NCBI GenBank assembly: GCA_001972305.1
Contig: BDDD01002905.1
Span: 107,255-171,254 of the forward strand
DNA from: Cephalotus follicularis
Taxonomy: Eukaryota; Streptophyta; Magnoliopsida; Oxalidales; Cephalotaceae
Direction of reading: 5' to 3'
DNA: 64,000 nt
Made by a program: the position numbers and the translations under genes. Below the pieces are notes generated by a model, which was not told the DNA's origin, made no database searches, and worked only from the letters and a program-made list of their open reading frames with translations. How positions within the stretch are numbered: the stretch's first letter is position 1; each line of letters opens with the position of its first letter. Shown piece after piece: positions 35,933 through 47,640 of this stretch.

Positions 35933-36174
35933 GTGTGGGCGTCCCAATAGCCTATCTCCCAGGTCTCTCTCCTTATAAAAGATGTAAGGAAAAGACCAGA
36001 ATTCCCCAGGCGTTCTTCAACAAATGTGGGCCGACTTCAACCTCTTAGGCCATTCTCTTCACTCTTTCTCCATATTGAGCCCAAATGCAAAATACCATGT
36101 CTAGATTCGGCCCAATGAGGAAGAATAGTTCTTCAAGGCCCAATAGTAATTATTTTTAATACTTGGGACATTAC
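35933..36174 (-). repeat. Start of the G3 3' LTR (U3)
   Basis: As read on the minus strand it begins TGTAATGTCCC at 36174, directly after the polypurine tract. A TATA-like TTATAAGG is on the minus strand near 35975. Copia C cuts it at 35932. Confidence 0.78.
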
Positions 36175-36187
36175 ATCCTCCCCTCCT
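36175..36187 (-). promoter_or_regulatory. Polypurine tract of G3
   Basis: Minus-strand AAGGAGGGGAGGA next to the 3' LTR. Confidence 0.85.
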
Positions 36188-36515
36188 TAGAAGAATCTCA
36201 TGCCGAGATTCCCTAGGGTTAAAAAAATAGGGATACATAGCCTTGATATCTTCTCCTCCTTCCCGGGTAGCATCCTCCACTTCGTGATATTGCCCCAACA
36301 CTTTCACCAGCGTAATGGCTTTCCTCCTTAACTGTTTAATTCAACGATCGAGAATCTGAATAGGTATCTCTTCGAAATGGCTTTCTTCCTTAATTCCAAC
36401 GGTTCCCATTGTAGAACATGAGAAGGGTCATGATGATATTTTCTTAGCATCGAGACATGAAACACATTGTGTACCTCCACTAGGCTAGGTGGCAAGGCAA
36501 GTCGGTAGGTGATGG
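36188..36515 (-). pseudogene. G3 integrase tail, cut by Copia B
   Basis: The residues YRLALPPSL and VHNVFHVSMLRKY, a standard chromovirus integrase tail, run from the Copia B border at 36516 to about 36430. A chromodomain-like end follows (VKVLGQYHEVEDATREG near 36250-36307) after a frameshift. It continues across Copia B at 46694. Confidence 0.85.
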
Positions 36516-39087
36516 TGTTAGAGTAGGGGTATCCCTGCATGTCACGAAGTGGCTCTGCATAAGTATATATGTATGTATGAGATGCACTCCTTAACTGGAG
36601 ATATCTCTTTAAGCCACGGGGCGGCTGCATGTGTGTTTTATACACTCTCTATTTATACAATCTGAATTATTTTTTGTGCTTAATAGTGCATATTCAATCA
36701 ACAATGGCAACCCGCTATATGTATATCCCCAACCATCTTAAATGGATCGGGTGATCACCATGTCATCCAAGTACACATATAGTGCCCTGTCGTTCGAGGG
36801 GTTGGATCTCATTCCTGAGAGGTTATGAGAATGAGATACTTACTCCCTTCTGACAGAACGTTCCAAGTCATAGGTTCACTTTCTTAGGGCAATTGTTGAA
36901 CCGTAAAGACTTGTTGTATTATGCTTGCTCCCGGGTTTAGTGGAGGATGGATTATCTCATTACCATTTGGATTTATCCAAAAATAATGCGGGGTTCATGC
37001 TAAGGAGCATGAGACTATACAGACCCACCATAGGAAACCTATTTGTAAAGTCATACCCCTGTCAATACGATTCCTATAGTCTTGGTAGTGTATAGTCTAT
37101 GGTGACTAGTAGACCATTCGTGGAGCTACGTTGTATCGTTAGACCTGAGAGGCCGGCATGCATTGTGTTGCAACTACTTGGCTTTTATTTTTGCCTTCCC
37201 CAGCACTAGCCACGTGCTGGGAAAATGGTTGTCTTTGGGCCTTGTGGGAGCTTCATTGAGATGTATGGGCGAGTTTGCAATAAGGGATCGTCACACCCGT
37301 AAGCAGGGTGATCGGCTCTATATTATTTATGTCCGTTGAGACTCATAAAACCCTGATCAGGTATAGGCAAACTGGAAACGGAGTTGCCACGGAAGTTTGC
37401 CTAAAGTCTCGATGCGAACGTGAATTTATAGTTATCATGACTTTACCTAGGGGTGACATTATTCTGAACCCTGGGTCGCGGTCGGAGCCAAGTATGGCGT
37501 AGGATACGTGACACATATGCCGATGACTAGATAAAGTACTGGTTTAACCGGATGTCGACTTATAGACGTAGTTGATTCTACAGATCTGGGGGGTGATGGG
37601 ATTCACACCAGAGCTATTTTAATAGTCATGGACTATTGAGATAGTCGTACCTGAACTCATGGGATGTTCTGAAAAATTTATAGTTGTACCGGATTCAAAC
37701 CGGGTTTTCGGGTCCCACCTGATTATTGGAAAAGCGATGCATGCTACACACATGCTAGCTTGGCAGGAAATCTAGTTTTAACTAGTATATATTAATTTCG
37801 GATTAGTGGTTTATTTATTTATTTAAATTTACCACTGTATTGTCAAATTGATATATTAAGAGAAGTCACAGTGGGAGTATGTTTAGCATACGTTGTGCAG
37901 GGTGCACATATTTAAAACAAGAGAGAGATTTTATTTTGAAAGAAAAGAGAATAAAACAAAAGTGTGAGACTTTGACTTGGTCCTAAGTCTCCCTTTTCTT
38001 CTTTGGCGTCCCGAGTATGACTAAAATTGCGAGAGAAATGCACGGCTGTGCGTTGCACGCTGCAGGCGCGCATCTGGCCGCAGAAGATGACTCGTGGTGG
38101 CATCGGTGGCTGGGGAAGACGTGCACCTTTATCCATGGTACTCTCCTCTTCTCTCTCTCTCTCCCCATTTTCCCTTCACTCTCTCTCTCTCTCTCTCTCT
38201 ATTTTACACAACGCGTTTTACGAGTCTCCCATTGTCGTCCTTCTCTTCTGCCGTCGGTGGTTTTGTAGGTGGAGCCATTCTTGGCTCTGCCTATTTTTGC
38301 CTTAGTCTAGGTGTGACCGGCATTGTTTGGTCGGGTTTGTGCGCACAGAGTCGACACTGGCGACTTAGTGCGCTTTATGCCATGACTCCGCATTTCACGC
38401 CGATTCACGGTGAGTCTCACATTGGGTTGTGTTGGCCGTGCTTTGTAGGTGCTGGTTGTGGTGGTGCGGGGTCGCGGTGATCCTGTGTTTGCCAGGCGGG
38501 TTGACTCGCCGCCGTCTATTCGCCACGTTCCAGGCTGAGTCTCGCCAAGTCTCGGCCACCAGTGGCTTTATCGGGTGTTTGACATCAACATATGTCATCG
38601 TCGGTCAATGATGCGTTGACCGAGTTGCACAGAGTCCGAACTTAGTGTGTCACCGCTGCTGTTCGCCGTGTTCCGGGGCGCTTCTCGGTACGTCTCTGCC
38701 AGAAATAGGTCGAGCGGATTTTTTGGAGTCCGTTGGTGTCTTAGTTGACTTTTTCGTGGACTGGCCAAAAACCGGCAGTTGAGTCGGTAATCGACAGTTA
38801 CTTCGGCAAGCGTGTAGCGGCAAAGTGATGGAGCTGCCAACGTTGGTATGGTTCCTAATCTTATGTTTTTTAATGTTTACCGAATTGGTTTTGGTTAAGT
38901 GGATGTATGCTTGACTATTCTCTTTTGTTCGATTGAATATTGAACGGAGATCCTAGGCGCATAGATTTTTGTAGTAAGATGTAATTGTGAACCTTGACTT
39001 GCAGTCTTGGTGTTTTTGAAAAATTAAAATTATAAACACTTGCATCCTAGACCCAAAACCGACCGGGACCCCTCATGGGTTCCAACA
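36516..39087 (+). repeat. 5' LTR of Copia B
   Basis: A 2572-base LTR from TGTTAGAGTA to TTCCAACA. The first 1.4 kb is AT-rich; about 38000-38840 is GC-rich with CT tracts near 38150-38205. Frames in the GC-rich part (for example 38094-38480) are not kept in Copia A. Confidence 0.95.
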
Positions 39088-39089
39088 AG

Positions 39090-39101
39090 TGGTATCAGAG
39101 C
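39090..39101 (+). promoter_or_regulatory. Primer binding site of Copia B
   Basis: TGGTATCAGAGC two bases after the 5' LTR, identical to the site in Copia C. Confidence 0.93.
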
Positions 39102-40557
39102 GATCCGTTTTAATATCAATTGGTCTTTAATTTCAATTTTTGGTGACTATTTTTGAATGATTAAAGTAGCTAGGATTCTAATTTAATTCCTTTCCCATTG
39201 TTGTTTTATAAAATTAAGTTTTTCTTAAACCGAGGGAAGCTAGATTTTAAATAATTTAGTGGGAGTTTTGTTGGAATATCGACAATCTTAATATTATTTC
39301 GATTGGTCGTCGAAAATTTAAATTGCTTGTGTTTATTTATTTTTATTGTGGGTATAGATTCAAATGTCTTATTCATAATGGTAGGCAATGGGATCGAAGC
39401 TAGCTTATGGTTTCTTTTGTGGATGGTTTAAATTGCTTTATTTTCGTGTACTTTATTTGGTCTATAATATGGTTGCCCGCGAGCACCATTTTTCCTTTTT
39501 TGTATAATTCTCTCTCTCCCTCCATTTGTATTCTATTCTTTATTTTTAAATGTATTTGTGTAAATTTCCTTTTTTGTAAATAAAGGAAGAGAAGAATCGC
39601 AAAGGAGCTTGTAGAAGGAGATCAAAGGAAATTGCAAGACCAAGTGAAGGCCATGTATGCATGGTGCATTTTGTAATAAAGTAGTTTTAAATAGTTCACC
39701 TAGGAGACTGAGTGATCACATACGCTCGTGTGATTGCTCGTAGATTTAATCCCTAGCCAGACCGTTTTTATTTCTATGTGAATCATAGGAAGCATGAGAT
39801 GGATGTTTACTTTTTGCAAACAACCCAAACATGTCAAGCATAATAAGCCGTTCCAAATGGATTGGAAGATTAAATTTTATTCAATTAAATGGCTTTGGTA
39901 ATTTAAAATTTGATGAGACCTCAAAATTCCTCCAATTGTGAAATAATAAGTCCATAAGGGGTGGGGCACAAGGGTGCTCCGTCGTTGCCCTTCCATAATC
40001 TTTGTTGAAGGGTATTGATATATTGTGGATGACACTGCTCAGCAGAGGTCCTCCATATGACCTTTACTGTTCAGCTTCAGTACTGGGGTAGCACTGGAAG
40101 GAAATGACTAGGTTTTGGTGTTCTGACTAGCCTCCTAGTGGATATCAAAACTAGTTCATTTCTTTGAGGATTGTGGGTACGGACTTATACTGAGTTCATA
40201 CCATTAGCACCGCTGAGTGGTGGATTGTATGGGTCTGGAGGCTGAAAGATGTATTGGATCATGCATATCAAGGGCGAGGCCCTAATGTAAATTGTCCTTT
40301 AAAGCCTACCTATTGCGTATTATGGTTTGTTTCGCTCAGCGGAGACCAAAATATGCGAAATAGATTCCGATCCCCAGTAGGAAGCGGGCACTTCCTGAAT
40401 TCCACATATGGAGGTGTGGGATACGATTAGAATAGTGGGAGGAGCCATAATTACTAAAGACCAAGAATTATGGTAATAACATAAAAGTGAATGATTTGCT
40501 AAATTACTCTCTTGTTTCTTCTTATATGTTGTTAGATAACATATTCAATATACTCAA
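39102..40557 (+). other. Untranslated leader of Copia B
   Basis: About 1.45 kb aligned with the leaders of A and C. No supported coding sequence. The four places that hold GCCAAAGC in Copia A carry GCTCAGC (40037 and 40334), GCTGAG (40212) or a divergent word (near 40129). Confidence 0.75.
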
Positions 40558-43500
40558 ATGGCAGACAACACCATTTTTTGGCATGTTTTATATTTTCTCA
40601 AGCGACATAATCCACGTTTTTTGAATGGTTACGCATTGTACTCACGAGCATGAGAGTTGTTCATGTTCTGACTGAGATACGCCCCCACTTTACAGATCAA
40701 TGCATCTGATCATCACAAGGCCAAGGTAGCTAAGTGGTGGAACGACGATCATAGACCTCAATACATGGTGAGTGTTGCCATAATGCCAAAGTGGCAAACG
40801 CTATGTATTCTTCACAGACCTTATGTACCGTGTTGATACAACTTGAGGAGTTGTTTGGCACACAGTCGTGGATTGATAAGGTAGTTTTGGACCAGTTTGG
40901 ATCTAAACAATCTGTGATACCTATTCAATCTTCTGGAACAACCTCAATGAGAGGTGGATCGAGAGGATTCAGTTCCAAGGGCAAGGAGCTCATAATGAAG
41001 AAAGAAACGGAACCACTTCACGTGGTTTATGGATGCCATTCATTAGAGCATTAAAAAGCTTATTAAGGAGAAATCCTGCTTCTATATGGGAAGCTAGGAT
41101 ACTGGAACAGAAATTGTGAACAATTTCTTGCTTCCATTGCAGATGGTTCCTTGGGATTAGGTACCGTCATATTTTTTATATTCCACTTAGCTTACAATGT
41201 AAGTTCAATTTAGGTTTTTGGACTCAGGTTGTGAGACTAACATTTGTAACTCTTTGCAGGATGCTAAGAGGAGCTAGGCAACTGCGAGTTGAGGATGCAA
41301 TGGACCTATGACATGAAGATCAATGATCTACTTTTATATTGTAGGATATTTTGATTTGTATGTATAAAGCAATGTGGCTTTTGTATATAGACTTAACTCT
41401 TATAAACATTGTAAAGAACTTTTGTTATAAACTTTAATTAGCATATCCAATGTATATTTTGTAAAGCTGAGAGCTTTTTATTTATTACAAAGGGATAATG
41501 ACTATTATTTTTTGGTTGTGCATCAGTCGGCAATGATTAGCAAGATAATGGGTTTTAAGTCCTTAATACTAATCAAACAATAGCACTAGCTATTAAGCAA
41601 GGAATTAATAATAAAAGACTATGAGAGATATGATATAAACCCTTCACAAGCTTTTGCATTGTTGATTAGGTCATTCTAGCGAGGCTGGATAAACACGTTT
41701 GGTTAAGGATGACCTTTTGGACATCCAGGACGGCGAGTCCCTTCTAACTTGTACATCATGTTTGATTGGTATAATGACCAAATTTTCTTTTCTCCAAGAC
41801 TGGAGCACTAACATTTGTGGTATAATGTCAGACAATGCACGTGAAGGTTTTCACTACTCCATTACCTTCAACTGTGATTCGTCACGCTTTTGGTAAGCGT
41901 TTCGGGTGAAACACAAATCTGAATCTTTTGAAAGAGTTAAGAGATTTAGATATGAAGTAAAAATGCAAATGGGTAAACCCATTAAAGCATTGCGCTCTAA
42001 TTGGGGAGCAAGTACCCGTCTCCAGAATTCTTGAGTTATCTGAGAGATAACGGAATTCTCTCTCAATGTATCCTTTCTGGAACACCATACTGTGATGATG
42101 TTTCCAAACAGAGAAAATTGACATTCGAGAATATGTCAAATCCATTATGTCTTTTATTAATCTTCTTATCTCCTTCTGGGATCATGCGTTACAGCGGTAG
42201 CGTAGATCCTAATCCGGATTCCTATGAAATTCGTCCCCTCCATATCTTTTAAGATATTAAATAGGAGGAAACCCAACCTAAACCAAGAGGGTTAATGGTT
42301 GTCCAGCTTTTGTAAGAAGGCAAAAACCTTCTAAGCTGGAGGCGCGAGCGGATCATTTCCGGTTTTGTGGAATATCCTAAGAAGTGCTTAGGATTTCATT
42401 TCAACCATCCCAGCGAACAAATGGTATTTGTTTCGCGTACTACAAAATTCGTCGACAGGGGAATACCTGTTTACAGGAAGCAGTAGGAGTAAGGTATAAC
42501 TAAGTGAGTTACTACCAGGTGAAAGCTCACAGGACGATGAGGAATTAGAGGTGGAACCCTCTAAAGACAAGATTTGGGAAAGGATCCCAACCTGAAAAGA
42601 GATCTCAGTAAGGCACTCCTCATGAGAGGAGATCAGGCAAGATTTTGACAACGTCTAAGAAATGTGATTTTCTCGCAAAAGGCACTGATAAATCTAAAGT
42701 CATCGATGATGACAAGCCTGTCAGCTACAAAGGAAACAGTGAAGACCACTATTTTCTAGGCATGGCTGGGAGTAATGAAATACAAAATGGACGCCATATA
42801 CGTCAACCGAGTACGGAACTTGGTTAATGCTCCCATAGGCAGGTTGCCCTATGGTTGCTTATATATATTCAAGAGGAAGATAGGCGTTAATGGAAAAGGT
42901 TCAAACCTTTAAATTGTAATGATTAATTCCATTTGGATAATGCTTGTAATTGCCACTTGTTATGGATATAACAAATGGCATAAGGATGTCAAGATGGTCT
43001 TCATTGAAGAACTATCTTGAAGAGGACATTTTAATGTCCCAAACCCGAGGGGTTTAAATCCAAGTAACATTAGCACAGAGTGTGTACAAGCTCCCAAGGT
43101 TTGTGTATGACCTTATACAAGAATCCTGTAGCTGAAACATCTGTTTTTGATTTTATCAAAAACGATGCTATGCCTTAAGTCTACCGGAATTAGGATATCC
43201 CAAATATCACTTTCTTGGTACTGTACATGGATAACATTCTACACATTGGTAATGTTGTAGGTATGTTATAGTACAATTAACCAAGAACTTCTCCAAAAGG
43301 ATTTGGGAGAGACTTCCTATGTTTTGAGAATGAAGATCTTAAGAGTAGATCAAGTAGGTTGTTTGGACTTTCCCAAAGCCAGTACATTAGTAGGGTGCTG
43401 ATATAGTATAGACTTTTGAATTCCACGTTTCACTTACTGCCAATTAGCCAAGGAATTCATCTTTCCAAGAGGATGTTGAAAGAGATGCCAGAGGAAAGTG

Positions 43501-44124
43501 TTGCATGAGTAGACCACCTTAAGCTTTGGTTATAGGCTGCATCATGCAATATCATACTTTGTACTAGGCCTGACATCGTACAAGCCTAAGGGTCTGGCTA
43601 GTTGATTATCAGTTCAATCCCTGTGAGAGGCACTGGGAATTGTCAAAGAGATCTGAGAGTGACTCGGGATTTCTTCTTGACATCTGGAGAAGATAGTGAA
43701 TTGAATAAGAGTTTTGTTAACTTTTCTTTCATCTGTGTTCTAGATGATCACGACATCGTATCAGGATATGTGATTATCCTACACGAAGGTGCTGTGTGAG
43801 TTGGAAGAGTCTACAACAGTGGGATACTGTTGACTCAACCATTAATAAGAGTATGTTATAACCTATTATACCGAAAATTTGTTGTTTGGTAGCAGAACTT
43901 CATGTAGTTTCATCTATCATTCGTCCAGTTGTGTAGAGTGATGACGATAGGGGGCCTTTGCACAGCCTATGGAACCCAAGTCTCATTACCGCTCTAAACA
44001 TAAAGCAACGGTATCATTATAAGATCGTATACAGAGGAAACATTATCCTAGAGAGATTTGTAGTACTTAAGCGACAGCGGAAGTGCGATTGGCTTAGGCT
44101 AAAGGTCTTCGTGGCTTGAGGGCC
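40558..44124 (+). pseudogene. Degraded gag-pol of Copia B
   Basis: The gag start ATG at 40558 (MADNTIF) is kept, but stops follow soon. Traces in order: gag to about 41050, a knuckle near 41073-41105 (CFYMGK then NRNC), protease near 41210-41330, pre-integrase and integrase 41650-42250 (the RSDRG box reads RSNWG), reverse transcriptase 42700-43560 with YVDD changed to YMDN near 43222, and RNase H 43560-44110. GCTGTGTGAGT at 43791-43801 is the 2-base insertion shared with Copia A. Clearly inactive, and much more eroded than Copia C although LTR divergence looks alike. Confidence 0.88.
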
Positions 44125-44135
44125 AAGTAGGAGAT
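44125..44135 (+). promoter_or_regulatory. Polypurine tract of Copia B
   Basis: AAGTAGGAGAT before the 3' LTR; one pyrimidine-independent change (G to A) from the tracts of A and C. Confidence 0.84.
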
Positions 44136-46693
44136 TGTTAGAGTATGGGTGTCCCTGCATGCCATGAGGTGGCTCTGCATAAATATATATGTATGTATGA
44201 GATGAACTCCTTAACTGGAGATATCTCTTTAAGCCGCGGGGCGACTACATGTGTGTATATTACACTCTCTATTTATACAATTTGAATTCTTTTCCATGTT
44301 TAATAGTGCATATTCAATCAACAATGGCAACCCGCTATATGTATATCCCGAACCATCTTAAATGGATCAGGTGATCACCATGTCATCCGAGTACACATAT
44401 AGTGCCCTATCTTTCGAGGGGTTGGATTTCATGCCTGAGAGGTTATGAGAATGAGATCCTTATTCCCTTCTGACAGAACTTTCCAAGTCATAGATTCACT
44501 TTCTTAGGGCAGTTGTTGAACTGTAAAGACTTGTTGTATTATGCTTGCTCCCGGGTTTAGTGGAGGATGGATTATCTCATTACCATTTGGATTTATCCTA
44601 AAGCATAATGCGGGGTTCGTGCTAAGGAGCATGAGACTGAACAGACCCACCATAGGAACCTATTTGGAAAGTCAAACCTATGTCAATAGGATTCCTATAG
44701 TCTCGGTACTGTATAGTCTATGGGGACTAGTAGACCATTCGTGGAGCTACGTTGTATCATTAGACCTGAGCTGCTAGCATGCATTGTGTTGTAACTGCTT
44801 GGCTTTGATTTCTGCCTTCCCCAGCACTAGCCACGTGCTGGCAAAAGGGTTGTCTTAGGGCCTTGTGGGAGATTCATTGAGATGTTCACAATAAGGGATT
44901 GTCACACCCGTATGCAGGGTGATCGGCACTATATTATTTATGTCCGTTGAGACTCATAAAACCCTGATAAGGTATAGGCAGACTGGAAACGGGGTTTCCA
45001 GGTAAGTTTGCCGAAAATATCGATGCGTACGTGAATTTATAGTTATCGCGGCTTTACCTAGGTGTGACATTATTCCGAACCCTAGGTCGCGGTCAGAACC
45101 AAGTATGATGTAGCATACATGAAACATATGCTGTTGACTGGACAAAGTACTAGTTTAACCGGATGTCGACTTATAGACGTAGTTGATTCTACGGATCCGG
45201 GGGGTGATGGGATTCACACCGGGGCTATTTTAATAGTCGTCGACGATTGGGATAGTCGTACCAGAACTCATTGGATGTTTTGAGAAATTTATAGTCGTAC
45301 CGAATTCAAACTGGGCACTCGGGTCCCACCTGATTATTGGAAAAGCGATGCATGCTACACACATGCTTGCTTGGCAGGAAATCTAGTTTTAACTTGTATA
45401 TATTAATTTGGCATTAGTGGTTTATTTATTTATTTAAATTTACCACCGTATTGTAAAATTGATATATTAAGAGAAACCACAGTGGGAGTATGTTTAACAT
45501 ACGTTGTGCGGGGTGCACATATTTAAAACAAGAGAGAGATTTTATTTTGAAAGAAAAGAGAATGAAACAAAAGTGTGAGACTTTGACTTGGTCTTAAGTT
45601 TCCCTTTTCATCTTTGGCGTCCCGAGTATGGCTAAAATGGTGAGAGAAATGCACGGGTGTGCGTTGCACATGGCAGGCGCGCATCTGGCCAGAGAAGACG
45701 ATGCGTGGTGGCGTCGGTGGCCGGGGAAGAGGTGCACCTTCATCCAAAGTACTCTCCTCTTCTCTCTCTCAATCTCCCCATTTTCTCTTCTCTCTCTCTC
45801 TCTCTGTTTTGCACGATGTGTTTTGCGCGTCTCCCACTGCTGCCCTTCTCTTCTGCCACCGGTGGTCTTGGTAGGTGGAGTCGTGCTTGGCTCTGCCTAT
45901 TTTGGCCTTAGACTAGGTGTGACCAGCGTTGTTTGGTCGAGTGTGTGCTCACAGAGTCGACCCTGGCGACACAGTGTGCTTTGCGCCGTGACTCAATGTT
46001 CCGCGCCGATTCACGGCCAGTCTTGCGTTGGGTTATGTTGGCCGTGCTTTGTAGGTGCTGGTTGTGGTGGTGCGATGTGGCAGCGATCCTGTTTTTGCCG
46101 GGCGGGTTGACTCGCCTTCGTTTGTTTGCCACGTTTCAGGCCGAGTCTTTCCGTGTCTCAGCCACCAGTGGCTTTATCGGGTGTTTGACGTCCACATATG
46201 TCACCGTCGGTCAATGACGTGTTGACCGAGTCGCACTGAGTCTGAATTCAGTGTGTCGTCATCGCTGCTCAACGAGTTCCGCAGCGCTTCTCGGTGCGTC
46301 TCCGCTAGAAATGGGTCGAGCGGATTTTTTGGAGTCTGTTGGTGTCTTGGTTGACTTATTTATGGACTGGCTGGAAACCGACAGTGGAGCTGGTAACCGA
46401 TAGTCGCTTCGGTAAGCGTGTAGCAGCAAAGTGACGGAGACGCCAACGTTGGTATGGTTCGTACTCTTATGATTTTCAATGTTTACCGAATTGGTTTCGG
46501 TTAAGTGGATGTATGCTTGACTATTCTCTTTTGTTCGATTGAATATTAAACGGGGATCCTAGGCACATAGATTTTGGTAGTAAGATGTAATTGTGAACCT
46601 TGACTTGCAATCTTGGTGTTTTTGAAAAATTAAAATTATACACACTAGCATCCTAGACCCAAAACAGACTGGGACCCCTCCCAAGTTCCAACA
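44136..46693 (+). repeat. 3' LTR of Copia B
   Basis: A 2558-base LTR from TGTTAGAGTA to TTCCAACA, matching 36516-39087. GC-rich at about 45620-46450 with a CT tract near 45785-45805. Confidence 0.95.
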
Positions 46694-47640
46694 GATGGTA
46701 CCCACTCTCTCAAGGATCTCAAAAGGTCCTATAAATTGAGGAGCTAGCTTTCCTTTGTTGCAAAACCTCATAATTCTTTTAGTTGGAGAGACTTTAAGGA
46801 ATACGTGATCGCCCATGGAGAACTCCAACTCAAGCACGCAATGGTCTGCATAACTTTTCTGTTGACTTTGTGCTATAAGAAGTCTTTCTCTGATAACCTT
46901 TGCATTTTTAGTTGTCTCTTGTACAAGCTTAGGCCCCACTATAATCTGTTCGCCAACTTCAAACCAACAGATTGGGGTTCTACATTTTCGTCCATAAAGA
47001 GCCTCGAATGGTGCCATTCCAATGCCGGCATGATAGCTATTATTGTACAAAAACTCTATTAATGGTAGGTGGTCATTGCAACAGCCATGTCTTCCAGAGT
47101 TTTAATAGTCCTCTCACACTGTCCATCAGTCTAGGGATGAAAGGTTGTGCTAAAATTTAACTGAGTACCATAGCTTTTTGCAGTTTCCTCCAAAACTGCG
47201 ATGTAAAATGAAGGTCTCTGTTGGACACCACGCTAACTGGTACTCCATGTAGCCTCACAATCTCTGCAATGTACAGGTTTACTAACCGTGTAAGAGAATA
47301 GGTCATCTTGATCGCAAGAAAATGGGTTGATGTGGTAAAGCGATCGACGATCACCCATATAGTGTCACGGTTATTCTTAGTTCTGGGTAGTCCTGTCTCA
47401 AAATCCATTGTAATGTGTTCCCATTTCCACTGTGCCACAGGCAAAAACTGTAGTATTCCTACTGGTCTTTGATGTTCTGCGTTAACCTGTTGACATGTCA
47501 ATCAGGAATTGACATACTCAGCTATTTCTCTTTTCATATTGCTCCACCAATAATTTAGCTTCAAATCTCGATACATCTTGGTACTCCCTGGATGTACGGA
47601 GAAACTGGAGCGATGTGCCTATGATAGTAGTTCATCATTA
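46694..47640 (-). pseudogene. G3 integrase, main part
   Basis: Read on the minus strand: the zinc region end (MTCQQVN near 47500), the core with ITMDF (first aspartate kept), SNRD in place of SDRD (second catalytic aspartate replaced by asparagine), then after a frameshift CERTIKTLEDM with the glutamate, and the GPF motif (FIGPFEILERVG) ending at the Copia B border. Not functional because of shifts, the substitution and the insertion. Confidence 0.88.

Larger units (their letters stand above)
36516..46693 (+). mobile_element. Copia element B, complete with target duplication
   Basis: A 10178-base Ty1/copia element in the integrase of G3, flanked by perfect GATGG duplications (36511-36515 and 46694-46698). 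LTRs are 2572 and 2558 bases, so they make up half the element. LTRs differ at about 26 of the first 317 bases by eye. The internal region has primer site, leader, a very eroded gag-pol and polypurine tract. It is the sister of Copia A. Confidence 0.96.
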
